A DNA stretch of 64,000 bases. Source: Brevibacillus formosus (GTDB lineage: Bacteria; Bacillota; Bacilli; Brevibacillales; Brevibacillaceae). Below are positions 35,255-42,725 of this stretch, piece after piece (position 1 is the first letter of the stretch; each line of letters begins with the position of its first letter). A program made the translations under genes and the position numbers. Where the stretch lies: positions 1-64,000 of the forward strand of contig NZ_PXZL01000018.1 of the NCBI RefSeq assembly GCF_003013405.1. The letters are read 5' to 3'. The notes below the pieces were generated by a model. It did no database searches. It saw only the letters and a program-made list of their open reading frames with translations, and had not been told where the DNA came from.

Positions 35255-36186
35255 TGAACAAAATGGTTCCAGCTTTACTGGCAGTGATGATGGGGGCGAC
35301 TGCATGGCTTGCAGGCTGCTCCAGTCAAAACACAAACACACAAATACCGACAGCAACGGTGGTCGGTCCTATTGCTTCTGAGACGTCGGACAACGCGCTA
35401 GGAGAAAAGCTCGACTACAAAATCATCGGAATCGACGCAGGAGCAGGCTCGATGGTGAAAACAGAGGAAGTCATGAACCTGTATGGCTTGGATAAATGGC
35501 AGCTTGTCGAAGGCTCAGATGCAGCAATGACAGCAGCCTTGATCAAGGCGTACGAGGCGAAGGAACCGATTATCATTACGGGCTGGACACCGCATTGGAT
35601 GTTTAAAAAGATGGATTTGAAATACTTGGCGGACCCGAAGAACGGCTTTGGCGGACCGGAACAAATCCATACCATCGTGCGCAAAGGGCTGAAACAGGAT
35701 CAGCCTGCTGCCTATCAATTTCTGGATAAGTTCTGGTGGGAGCCAGCTGATATGGAATCGGTCATGGTTCAAATGATTGACGGAAAAGATCCGGAAGTGG
35801 CCGCTGCGGAATGGGTAAAAAACAACGAAGCCAAAGTAGCAAAATGGGTGGAGGGCATACAGCCTGTCCAAAAAGAGAAGCTGACTCTCGCCTATGTAGC
35901 ATGGGATTCCGAGATTGCCAGCACGCACGTCGTAGAGCATGTGCTGGAGCAGAAGCTGGGGTATGAGGTCGAATTGAGTCAGGTGCAGACTGGACCGATG
36001 TGGGCAGGAGTGGCCATTGGGGATGTAGATGGAATGGTTACGGCGTGGTTGCCGTCTACAGATACGAGCTATTTGGAAAAATTCGGTGGGCAAATCAAGG
36101 ATTTGGGTCCAAATCTCGACGGAACCAAAATCGGACTCGTGGTTCCTTCGTACATGAACATCTCGTCCATTGAGGACCTCAAATAA
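35251..36186 (+). CDS. opuAC: Glycine betaine-binding lipoprotein
   Basis: A 311-residue lipoprotein with signal MMNKMVPALLAVMMGATAWLAGC and lipobox LAGC. The mature OpuAC-type domain contains the betaine-cage features typical of the family: GWTPHWMFKKMDLKYL, WWEPADMESV and the C-terminal WAGVAIGDVDGMVTAWLPST. It delivers glycine betaine or related osmolytes to OpuAA-OpuAB. It starts inside the permease stop codon and follows GGAGCGAAACAC. Confidence 0.94.
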   Translation: MMNKMVPALLAVMMGATAWLAGCSSQNTNTQIPTATVVGPIASETSDNALGEKLDYKIIGIDAGAGSMVKTEEVMNLYGLDKWQLVEGSDAAMTAALIKAYEAKEPIIITGWTPHWMFKKMDLKYLADPKNGFGGPEQIHTIVRKGLKQDQPAAYQFLDKFWWEPADMESVMVQMIDGKDPEVAAAEWVKNNEAKVAKWVEGIQPVQKEKLTLAYVAWDSEIASTHVVEHVLEQKLGYEVELSQVQTGPMWAGVAIGDVDGMVTAWLPSTDTSYLEKFGGQIKDLGPNLDGTKIGLVVPSYMNISSIEDLK

Positions 36187-36205
36187 GGGAAGGGGAGGCG
36201 CTGCT

Positions 36206-36616
36206 ATGAAGCATTATTTTGTAATGGGCAAGGGAGAAGCATTCACTTCTTTTGTCCAGACACTATGTAGCGACAGTTTGCCTGCTATTTGGGGGGAGAA
36301 TCCCGGTGCCTTCTCATTCACGGTCGGGCCTGGAGACAAGACGATTCAGCGGTTTTTGCCCATTTCATTTGAAGAGTGCTACCGTGATCAGGAATCCTTG
36401 CTGCTCTACCATTCCGTCTACATCTTTCCCGATGAGTGGGCGGAGGGACGCGACTTGCTGACACTGTTCAAGCAGCTGGGCACCTGCCGGATTTTTGTGA
36501 TGACGCAGGAGCATCGGAACGCGATGTTATACAAGGCGCTCGGGGCGAATCACGTCATCGTGAGCCAGCCCGGGTATAAAGGCTACGGCTGGTTGGCTGA
36601 ACAAATGAGTGGCTAA
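36206..36616 (+). CDS. Small protein of unknown function downstream of opuA
   Basis: A 136-residue soluble protein beginning MKHYFVMGKGEAFTSFVQ, with YHSVYIFPDEWAEGRDLLTLFKQLGTCRIFVMTQEHRNAMLYKALGANHVIVSQPG. The second half has an alternating strand/helix pattern like an ACT, receiver or NAD-binding half-fold, but I cannot assign a family. It follows opuAC by 19 bp after GGGGAGGCGCTGCT and precedes the terminator, so it is the last gene of the opuA transcript. A role in osmolyte uptake control is only suggested by position. Confidence 0.8.
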   Translation: MKHYFVMGKGEAFTSFVQTLCSDSLPAIWGENPGAFSFTVGPGDKTIQRFLPISFEECYRDQESLLLYHSVYIFPDEWAEGRDLLTLFKQLGTCRIFVMTQEHRNAMLYKALGANHVIVSQPGYKGYGWLAEQMSG

Positions 36617-36630
36617 AGAGAGGGATAGAA

Positions 36631-36663
36631 AAGGCTCCGCCTGAAAATGAGGCGGAGCCTTGT
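36631..36663. terminator. Bidirectional terminator after the opuA operon
   Basis: AAGGCTCCGCC and GGCGGAGCCTT form a perfect stem between convergent genes. Confidence 0.9.
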
Positions 36664-36673
36664 TTGCATGAAA

Positions 36674-37042
36674 TTAGCCCAACATTTTTTCGAGGTCCTT
36701 GTCCAATACATACACCTCGATCCGTTCCCCCATCTTCGTGCTGATGTCGCTATGACTCGATAGTACCTTGCAGTTGGTCAGCTTTTCTACGATTTCTTCC
36801 GATTCTTCGCTGTACATTTCACGGAGAACCTCGCGCATTTCTTTGACGATGCGGCGGCCTTTATCATGACTGGACAGATGCTTTTCTTCGACGGTGAGAA
36901 CGCCCTTGAATCTAGCGATGACCATGTCACCGACGATGTAGGTCTTGGCTTCCTGCGGACCTCGTCCAATTAGCTCGCGTTGAAATTTTATGAATGCTTC
37001 GCTGATTTCAGCTTCCAGCTTTTTTTTGTTAGAGATGGCCAA
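36674..37042 (-). CDS. DUF2294-family protein
   Basis: A 122-residue protein matching the DUF2294 pattern: ISEAFIKFQRELIGRGPQEAKTYIVGDMVIARFKGVLTVEEKHL, then EMREVLREMYSEESEEIVEKLTNCKVLSSHSDISTKMGERIEVYVLD. The molecular role of this family is unknown; members are common in Bacilli. The start appears to be TTG at 37042, seven bases after GGGAGGT; no ATG in frame is well placed and the frame further upstream has no ribosome site. It is transcribed away from the kdp promoter. Confidence 0.85.
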   Translation of the reverse strand: MAISNKKKLEAEISEAFIKFQRELIGRGPQEAKTYIVGDMVIARFKGVLTVEEKHLSSHDKGRRIVKEMREVLREMYSEESEEIVEKLTNCKVLSSHSDISTKMGERIEVYVLDKDLEKMLG

Positions 37043-37236
37043 ACGCCATACCTCCCATAATTTATCATTGTGCCTAATATTACTCAGCTGTCTAGAGGCT
37101 GTCAAACAAATAGGCTGATAATGTGAAAACGGAAGAGAAACGATGAAATATCATGATCGGATGAGGGCTGATAGGTTTAAATCGCTTACACGGATAAAGA
37201 ATGCAAAAATCGTGTGAAAAAGACTGAAATAGGACA

Positions 37237-37265
37237 TTAACATCCGATTATGCCGGACGTATAAT
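37237..37265 (+). promoter_or_regulatory. Sigma-A promoter of the kdp leader
   Basis: TTAACA and TATAAT are separated by 17 bp, about 20 bp before the second c-di-AMP riboswitch. Confidence 0.8.
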
Positions 37266-37284
37266 GAGATTCGTAACCAACAAT

Positions 37285-37431
37285 TGCAAATATGGCCAAA
37301 TCCCGAGGCACTCGGGAACGGAGGACCCAATCAGTAGGGGTTAATCCCACGCATGAATCGTGGGAGGGATGAGACACTCTTTCGCCATCCTACCCGTCAG
37401 CTAACTTCGTCGGCTAAAGCGAGGGAGGTCT
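37285..37431 (+). promoter_or_regulatory. ydaO/yuaA c-di-AMP riboswitch (kdp leader)
   Basis: All class blocks are present: CCGAGGCACTCGGGAACGGAGGACCCA, TAGGGGTTAATCCCACG, GGGATGAGAC, GCCATCCTACCCGTCAGCTAACTTCGTCGGC and AGCGAGGGAGGTC. Ligand binding would couple Kdp expression to c-di-AMP, the regulator of bacterial K+ homeostasis. The aptamer lies about 640 bp before the first gene of the operon. Confidence 0.93.
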
Positions 37432-37436
37432 AAAGA

Positions 37437-37461
37437 CCGCCTATTTGAGGAGGCCTTTTTG
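37437..37461 (+). terminator. Short terminator after the kdp riboswitch
   Basis: CCGCCT and AGGAGG pair with one mismatch, followed by CTTTTTGTTTT; it lies six bases after the aptamer and fits a riboswitch expression platform. Confidence 0.7.
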
Positions 37462-37631
37462 TTTTCCGTATGGGACGACAAAGGTTGACTCAAAACGTAA
37501 TGCAGGTCTTTTCGTTTTGCTCAAAAACGGCCAATGACCGTTTTTACTTACAAGTAAATAGCTGTTTTTTTGAAAAAGGAAACGGGAGACAAAACGCAAA
37601 GAAGGCAACTTAAAGTCGGCTGGGCGTTAGG

Positions 37632-37777
37632 TAGACCAATGAGTACTTTTTCTCCGATACAAAGGATCGTTTTTATTTGCCGCGAAAAGGCGGGCGACTT
37701 GTTTCGTCTGTTTATCTTTCGTTCGGTCAAATGTGGCAATCTTTCGGGGAAATCGTAAGCATTGGTCTATTTTTTTA
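37632..37777 (+). terminator. Distal inverted repeat ending in a T run in the kdp leader
   Basis: TAGACCAATG (37632-37641) is repeated inverted as CATTGGTCTA (37760-37769), followed by eight T. The loop exceeds 110 nt, so termination at this point would need inner folding. It resembles in layout the terminator after the opuA riboswitch. No protein-coding gene is supported in 37043-38072. Confidence 0.4.
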
Positions 37778-37811
37778 TCCCAAATGGCAGGTTTTCTTCA
37801 AAAAATGCGTG

Positions 37812-37976
37812 TTCAAAAAGTTGGCTTTTCAGCACCGAGAAAGTGGCGTGAACCTGAAGAAGGAGGAGCGGAGTGTAGGGGACCTACATGAGCACCGGAC
37901 TTTGAAGGTGAACGGCTCTTTCGATGCCGCATAAGCCCTCAGGATTACTACGTGATCAAAAGACGACTTTTTGAAC
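37812..37976. repeat. 165-bp element bounded by inverted copies of a palindromic 23-bp unit
   Basis: GTTCAAAAAGTTGGCTTTT at the left end and its inverted counterpart CGACTTTTTGAAC at the right end belong to one 23-bp unit that also occurs alone at 39999-40021. Inside are a GTAGG/CCTAC hairpin and a GGAGGAGCGGAG block. It lies in the kdp leader between the riboswitch and the first gene. It could be a dispersed intergenic repeat, a MITE or a structured part of the leader RNA. Confidence 0.55.
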
Positions 37977-38072
37977 TACCTTTAAAAGAAAGCTCGTACA
38001 GGGGATAGCGAGAGAGACGACTCGGCCAGACTTCACGGAATAATTCGTACGGCAAAAAAGGAGGGACATGGC

Positions 38073-38180
38073 ATGGATGTGGTTTCCATACTGCTCTTGG
38101 CGCTTTCATTCGGTGTATTTTTTGCACTCATCAAGTTTTGTGACGCCGTGGTAAGAGAACAGGGAGGGAAAGAGAAATGA
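38073..38180 (+). CDS. 35-residue membrane microprotein preceding kdpF
   Basis: A 35-codon gene encoding a single hydrophobic helix and a charged tail: MDVVSILLLALSFGVFFALI then KFCDAVVREQGGKEK. It has an excellent ribosome site (AAGGAGGGACATGGC) and its stop overlaps the kdpF start (ATGA), so it is translated as the first gene of the kdp operon. Similar tiny membrane proteins occur ahead of kdpF in some other bacteria, as far as I recall, but no function is assigned. It may bind or stabilise the KdpFABC complex. Confidence 0.8.
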   Translation: MDVVSILLLALSFGVFFALIKFCDAVVREQGGKEK

Positions 38181-38254
38181 TATGGTTGCTTTTGATTATG
38201 GCAGGGCTTGCGATGTACCTGTGCCACGCATTGATTTACCCGGAGAAATACTAG
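38177..38254 (+). CDS. kdpF: Potassium-transporting ATPase subunit F
   Basis: A 25-residue single-helix peptide, MIWLLLIMAGLAMYLCHALI followed by YPEKY. The terminal YPEKY/F motif and position directly before kdpA identify KdpF, a lipid-like stabiliser of the Kdp complex. It begins within the stop codon of the 35-residue gene, after GGGAGGGAAAGAGAA. Confidence 0.92.
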   Translation: MIWLLLIMAGLAMYLCHALIYPEKY

Positions 38255-38315
38255 GGGTTACCCGAATCATTCGATTATTTGGAGCCATTTTTTAGAGGGA
38301 GTAGGAGGAACTATC

Positions 38316-39989
38316 GTGGACTTTATACAAATAGCGTTGGTTTTGGTGGTGCTTTTCGTGCTCGCCATACCGATGGGAAAATATTTGGCACGCTCCTTTT
38401 CGCTGGAGGCGACCCGTCTGGACCGTGTTTTTGGCGGGGTGGAAAAAGCGATATACAAGCTGTCTGGCATCCGTGTAGCAGATATGACCTGGAAGCAGTA
38501 CGCAATGGCTGTTCTGGTCAGCAACATTTCGATGGTAGCGATTGCGTATCTCTTGCTTCGTTTGCAAGGGATGCTGCCTGGAAACCCGAGTGGAATCGCG
38601 GCGATGGAGCCGTTGCTTTCCTTTAACACAGCCGTCAGCTTTTTGACGAATACCAATCTTCAGCATTACAGCGGGGAGAGCGGATTGTCGTATCTATCGC
38701 AGATGCTGGTCATTATTTACCTGATGTTTACGACGCCAGCGACAGGGATCGCGGTCGTAATGGCCTTCATGCGCGGGCTGACAGGGCAGCGCAGCATCGG
38801 TAACTACTACGTTGATCTGGTGCGTGCTCATATACGGGTGTTGATTCCACTGGCAATTGTTGTGACACTGCTCTTGGTGTCCCAAGGCGTGCCGCAGACG
38901 ATGGAGCCGACGGCGACAGCAACAACGATTAGCGGAACGGAGCAACAAATTGCTCGCGGTCCGGTCGCTTCACTCGTATCAATCAAGCATCTGGGAACAA
39001 ACGGGGGAGGATTCTTCGGGGTAAACTCTTCGCATCCGTTTGAAAACCCGACACCGCTAACGAATGTGATCGAAATTTTGTCGATGTTCTTGATCCCGGC
39101 GGCACTGCCATTCGCATTCGGATTCATGGCGAAGAGCCGCAGGCAAGGCTGGGTTATTTTTGGAGCGATGTTCGTGATGTTTCTGGCGTTCCTGATCACG
39201 GCATATGCCAATGAAGCAAACGGCAACCCGGCGCTGGGCCGAGCTGGCCTGTCACAAGAAATGGGCAGCATGGAAGGGAAAGAAGTCCGATTTGGCATCG
39301 CACAAAGCGCCTTGTTCACCGCCGTGACAACAGCGGCAACGACAGGAACCGTGAACAACATGCACGATACATTGACACCGCTTGGCGGCTTGGTTCCGCT
39401 CGGTGAAATGATGCTCAACTGCGTATTCGGCGGAGATGGCGTCGGAACGATTAACATTTTGATGTATGCGATTTTGGCTGTATTCTTGGCGGGCCTGATG
39501 GTAGGGCGTACGCCTGAATTCCTCGGCCGCAAGATCGAAGGAAAAGAGATGAAGCTGATCGCCATCGCGATCCTCGCTCATCCCCTGATTATTTTAGCGC
39601 CAACCGCCATTGCATTGGCAACAGATATGGGATCGTCCGCAGTATCGAACCCAGGCTTCCACGGCATTTCACAAGTGCTGTACGAGTACACCTCTTCGGC
39701 AGCCAACAACGGTTCCGGTTTTGAAGGATTGGGTGACAACACGCCATTCTGGAACATTTCTACGGGACTCGTCATGCTGTTCGGTCGATACGTTTCGATC
39801 ATTACGATGCTGGCGGTAGCAGGCTCCTTGCTCGCAAAAACGCCAGTACCGGAAACGATGGGTACACTGCGCACAGACAATAGTGTATTCACGGTGATTT
39901 TGATTGCGACTGTGGTGATCGTAGGTGCACTGACATTCCTGCCTGTGCTTGCTCTCGGCCCAATCGCCGAGTGGCTCACAATCCGATGA
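38316..39989 (+). CDS. kdpA: Potassium-transporting ATPase K+-channel subunit A
   Basis: A 557-residue integral membrane protein with about ten helices and the four selectivity-filter repeats of the SKT superfamily, seen around TNTNLQHYSG, GTNGGGFFGVNSSHPFENP, TTGTVNNMHDTLTPLGG and SSAANNGSGFEGL. It binds K+ on the outside and passes it to KdpB. It starts with GTG after GTAGGAGGAACTATC. It precedes kdpB by 75 bp, a gap containing the repeat unit at 39999. Confidence 0.97.
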   Translation: MDFIQIALVLVVLFVLAIPMGKYLARSFSLEATRLDRVFGGVEKAIYKLSGIRVADMTWKQYAMAVLVSNISMVAIAYLLLRLQGMLPGNPSGIAAMEPLLSFNTAVSFLTNTNLQHYSGESGLSYLSQMLVIIYLMFTTPATGIAVVMAFMRGLTGQRSIGNYYVDLVRAHIRVLIPLAIVVTLLLVSQGVPQTMEPTATATTISGTEQQIARGPVASLVSIKHLGTNGGGFFGVNSSHPFENPTPLTNVIEILSMFLIPAALPFAFGFMAKSRRQGWVIFGAMFVMFLAFLITAYANEANGNPALGRAGLSQEMGSMEGKEVRFGIAQSALFTAVTTAATTGTVNNMHDTLTPLGGLVPLGEMMLNCVFGGDGVGTINILMYAILAVFLAGLMVGRTPEFLGRKIEGKEMKLIAIAILAHPLIILAPTAIALATDMGSSAVSNPGFHGISQVLYEYTSSAANNGSGFEGLGDNTPFWNISTGLVMLFGRYVSIITMLAVAGSLLAKTPVPETMGTLRTDNSVFTVILIATVVIVGALTFLPVLALGPIAEWLTIR

Positions 39990-39998
39990 TAAGAGGAA

Positions 39999-40021
39999 GT
40001 TCAAAAGCCGACTTTTTGAAC
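39999..40021. repeat. Solo 23-bp palindromic unit between kdpA and kdpB
   Basis: GTTCAAAA and TTTTGAAC form a perfect 8-bp stem around GCCGACT. The unit matches the ends of the 165-bp element at 37812. It has no T run and lies within the operon, so it may act as an mRNA processing or stability hairpin. Confidence 0.7.
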
Positions 40022-40064
40022 ATCGATTTGAAAATGAATACTAGAGGCAAAGGAGTAATTTTCC

Positions 40065-42104
40065 ATGAGTAGAACGCGCACGGTTGCGCTTCCTAAAGAT
40101 TTGTACCAGCGGGCCTTTGTCGAGTCTTTCAAAAAACTGGACCCGCGTGTGATGATGAAAAATCCTGTCATGTTCGTGGTAGAGATCGGGTTCTTCATTA
40201 CGCTTCTCCTGACGCTTGTGCCAAATTTGTTTGGGGGAGCTTCGGACTCGTTTTACAACGGTATCGTCAGCTTTATCCTGTTCGTGACGATTTTGTTCGC
40301 CAACTTCGCAGAAGCATTGGCAGAAGGGCGCGGCAAAGCACAGGCAGAAAGCTTGAAAAAAACGAAGCAGGACACGCAAGCAAAAAAAGTGGGGAAAGAT
40401 GGCCGCATTCAGGTCGTCAGTTCCACAGAACTGCGAAAAGGCGATCTGGTTATCGTGGAAGCAGGCGAGCTGATTCCATCCGACGGGGAAATCGTCGAGG
40501 GTGTCGCCTCTGTGGACGAATCAGCGATTACGGGTGAATCCGCTCCGGTCATTAAAGAAGCAGGTGGCGATTTCAGCTCTGTCACGGGAGGCACACGTGT
40601 AGTCAGTGACCGCATCCGCGTCCGGGTGACGACTGATCCCGGCGAATCGTTTTTGGATCGCATGATTTCGTTGGTAGAGGGCGCGAAAAGACAGAAGACC
40701 CCGAATGAAATCGCGTTGAATACGCTGTTGGTCAGCTTGACGCTGATTTTCCTTATCGTCTGCACGACCTTGCTGCCTATTGCCAACTATGTAAATGCAG
40801 CCATTCCGGTTGCGACACTGATTGCTTTGCTCGTTTGCTTGATTCCGACTACGATTGGCGGACTCTTGTCAGCGATTGGGATTGCGGGTATGGACCGAGT
40901 CACACAGTTTAACGTCATCGCCATGTCTGGTAAAGCGGTTGAGGCATCCGGTGACATCAACACTATTATTTTGGATAAAACAGGAACGATCACGCATGGT
41001 AACCGGATGGCTGCCGAGTTTGTCACCGTAGGCAACAGCAAAAGCGTGGAATTGAACCGAGTAGCTGCACAAAGCTCGGTCCATGACGAAACACCGGAAG
41101 GACGCTCTGTTGTAGAGCTGGCGAAAAAACAAGGGCTGGCACCTGCTGAACTGGAATTGCCCGGTTCCGAAGGCGTGGAGTTCCGCGCTGAAACAAGAAT
41201 GAGCGGGACGAATCTGGCAGGCGGTGTCCTCATCCGCAAAGGGGCCGTCGACGCCATCAAAAAATACGTGGCAGAGCAAGGGGGCAACATCCCTGCTGAC
41301 TTGGATGAAAAAGCAAACCGGATTGCAACGGCGGGCGGCACGCCATTGGCTGTAGCAGAAGGCAATACGATTCTCGGTTTGATTTACTTGAAGGATACCG
41401 TAAAGCCAGGGATGCGCGAACGCTTTGAAGAGCTGCGCCGCATGGGAATTCGTACGGTCATGTGCACGGGAGATAACCCGCTGACAGCAGCGACGATTGC
41501 CCGTGAAGCTGGTGTAGATGATTTCGTAGCGGAAGCCAAGCCGGAGGATAAGATTGCGCTGATCCGCAAAGAACAAGCGGCAGGCAAGCTGGTCGCCATG
41601 ACAGGTGACGGTACGAATGACGCGCCAGCTCTCGCACAAGCCGATGTTGGTTTGGCAATGAACACGGGTACGGTAGCGGCGAAGGAAGCAGCGAACATGG
41701 TCGATCTGGATTCTGACCCGACCAAAATCATCGAGGTCGTGGCGATTGGCAAGCAGCTTTTGATGACACGCGGTGCATTGACGACGTTCAGTATCGCCAA
41801 TGACGTAGCGAAATACTTCGCGATCATTCCAGCGATGTTCATGCTGGCGATCCCACAAATGAGTGCGCTCAACATCATGGGTCTGGCTACACCGGAAAGT
41901 GCGATTTTGTCCGCGTTGATCTTCAATGCGATCATCATCCCGATCCTGATTCCGTTGGCGATGAAAGGTGTGAAATACACCCCGATGAGCGCGACGAAGC
42001 TGCTCAGCCGCAATCTGGTGATCTATGGTCTGGGAGGAATTATCGTTCCGTTCGTGGGTATCAAGCTGATTGACTTGATTTTGATCGGATTGAATCTGGT
42101 GTAA
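40065..42104 (+). CDS. kdpB: Potassium-transporting ATPase ATP-binding subunit B
   Basis: A 679-residue P-type ATPase: actuator motif AITGESAPV, phosphorylation site [13 protein letters not shown], nucleotide-domain [11 protein letters not shown] region and hinge [44 protein letters not shown], the last being diagnostic for KdpB. It hydrolyses ATP to drive K+ import through KdpA. ATG after GGCAAAGGAGTAATTTTCC. Confidence 0.97.
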   Translation: MSRTRTVALPKDLYQRAFVESFKKLDPRVMMKNPVMFVVEIGFFITLLLTLVPNLFGGASDSFYNGIVSFILFVTILFANFAEALAEGRGKAQAESLKKTKQDTQAKKVGKDGRIQVVSSTELRKGDLVIVEAGELIPSDGEIVEGVASVDESAITGESAPVIKEAGGDFSSVTGGTRVVSDRIRVRVTTDPGESFLDRMISLVEGAKRQKTPNEIALNTLLVSLTLIFLIVCTTLLPIANYVNAAIPVATLIALLVCLIPTTIGGLLSAIGIAGMDRVTQFNVIAMSGKAVEASGDINTIILDKTGTITHGNRMAAEFVTVGNSKSVELNRVAAQSSVHDETPEGRSVVELAKKQGLAPAELELPGSEGVEFRAETRMSGTNLAGGVLIRKGAVDAIKKYVAEQGGNIPADLDEKANRIATAGGTPLAVAEGNTILGLIYLKDTVKPGMRERFEELRRMGIRTVMCTGDNPLTAATIAREAGVDDFVAEAKPEDKIALIRKEQAAGKLVAMTGDGTNDAPALAQADVGLAMNTGTVAAKEAANMVDLDSDPTKIIEVVAIGKQLLMTRGALTTFSIANDVAKYFAIIPAMFMLAIPQMSALNIMGLATPESAILSALIFNAIIIPILIPLAMKGVKYTPMSATKLLSRNLVIYGLGGIIVPFVGIKLIDLILIGLNLV

Positions 42105-42139
42105 CTCATATTGAAAAAAGAAAGCCAAGGTGAACCGAT

Positions 42140-42703
42140 ATGATATGGAAAAATTTGCGTCTCAGCCTCGTTTTGCTGCTGATTTGTGGTGTCGCCTATC
42201 CGCTGGCGATGACAGGAATTTCACAGGTTGTCATGCCTGCACAAGCAAGCGGTAGTCTCATCACGGATGCAAGCGGCAAGGTGGTTGGCTCCGAGCTGAT
42301 TGGGCAAACCTTCACTGATCCGAAGTACTTCTGGGGACGCATTTCTTCTATTGATAACAATGCGTCAGGCTCCGGCTCGAACAACTACGCGCCATCCAAT
42401 CCGGCCCTGATCGAACGTACGCAAAAGGATATTGCCGCATTTCTGGCAGCGAATCCTGGCGTGAAGCAGGAAGACATCCCGGCTGATTTGCTGACCAACT
42501 CCGCTTCCGGTCTGGACCCGCATATCTCGCCAAAGGCTGCCCAGATACAAGTAGAGCGTGTAGCGAAGGCCCGTAATCTCGAACCGGTACAACTACAGGC
42601 TCTGATTGAAGCGAATACAGAGGGAAGAAGCTTGGGGGTATTCGGAGAGCCGCGTGTCAATGTAGTGAAGCTGAATATAGCTTTGGACGCATTGAAGAAG
42701 TAA
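42140..42703 (+). CDS. kdpC: Potassium-transporting ATPase subunit C
   Basis: A 187-residue protein with one N-terminal helix (LRLSLVLLLICGVAYPLAMTGI) and an extracytoplasmic domain with the KdpC signatures GSELIGQTFTDPKYFWGRIS, SGSNNYAPSNPAL, LLTNSASGLDPHISPKAA and the C-terminal GRSLGVFGEPRVNVVKLNIALD. It helps assemble the complex and raises its nucleotide affinity. Confidence 0.97.
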   Translation: MIWKNLRLSLVLLLICGVAYPLAMTGISQVVMPAQASGSLITDASGKVVGSELIGQTFTDPKYFWGRISSIDNNASGSGSNNYAPSNPALIERTQKDIAAFLAANPGVKQEDIPADLLTNSASGLDPHISPKAAQIQVERVAKARNLEPVQLQALIEANTEGRSLGVFGEPRVNVVKLNIALDALKK

Positions 42704-42725
42704 AGAGTGAAGGGAGGGCTGCGAG

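Noticed and set aside
37548-37934. Small frames in the kdp leader
   Set aside because: No ribosome sites and they overlap the leader repeats; 37677-37934 includes the repeat element.
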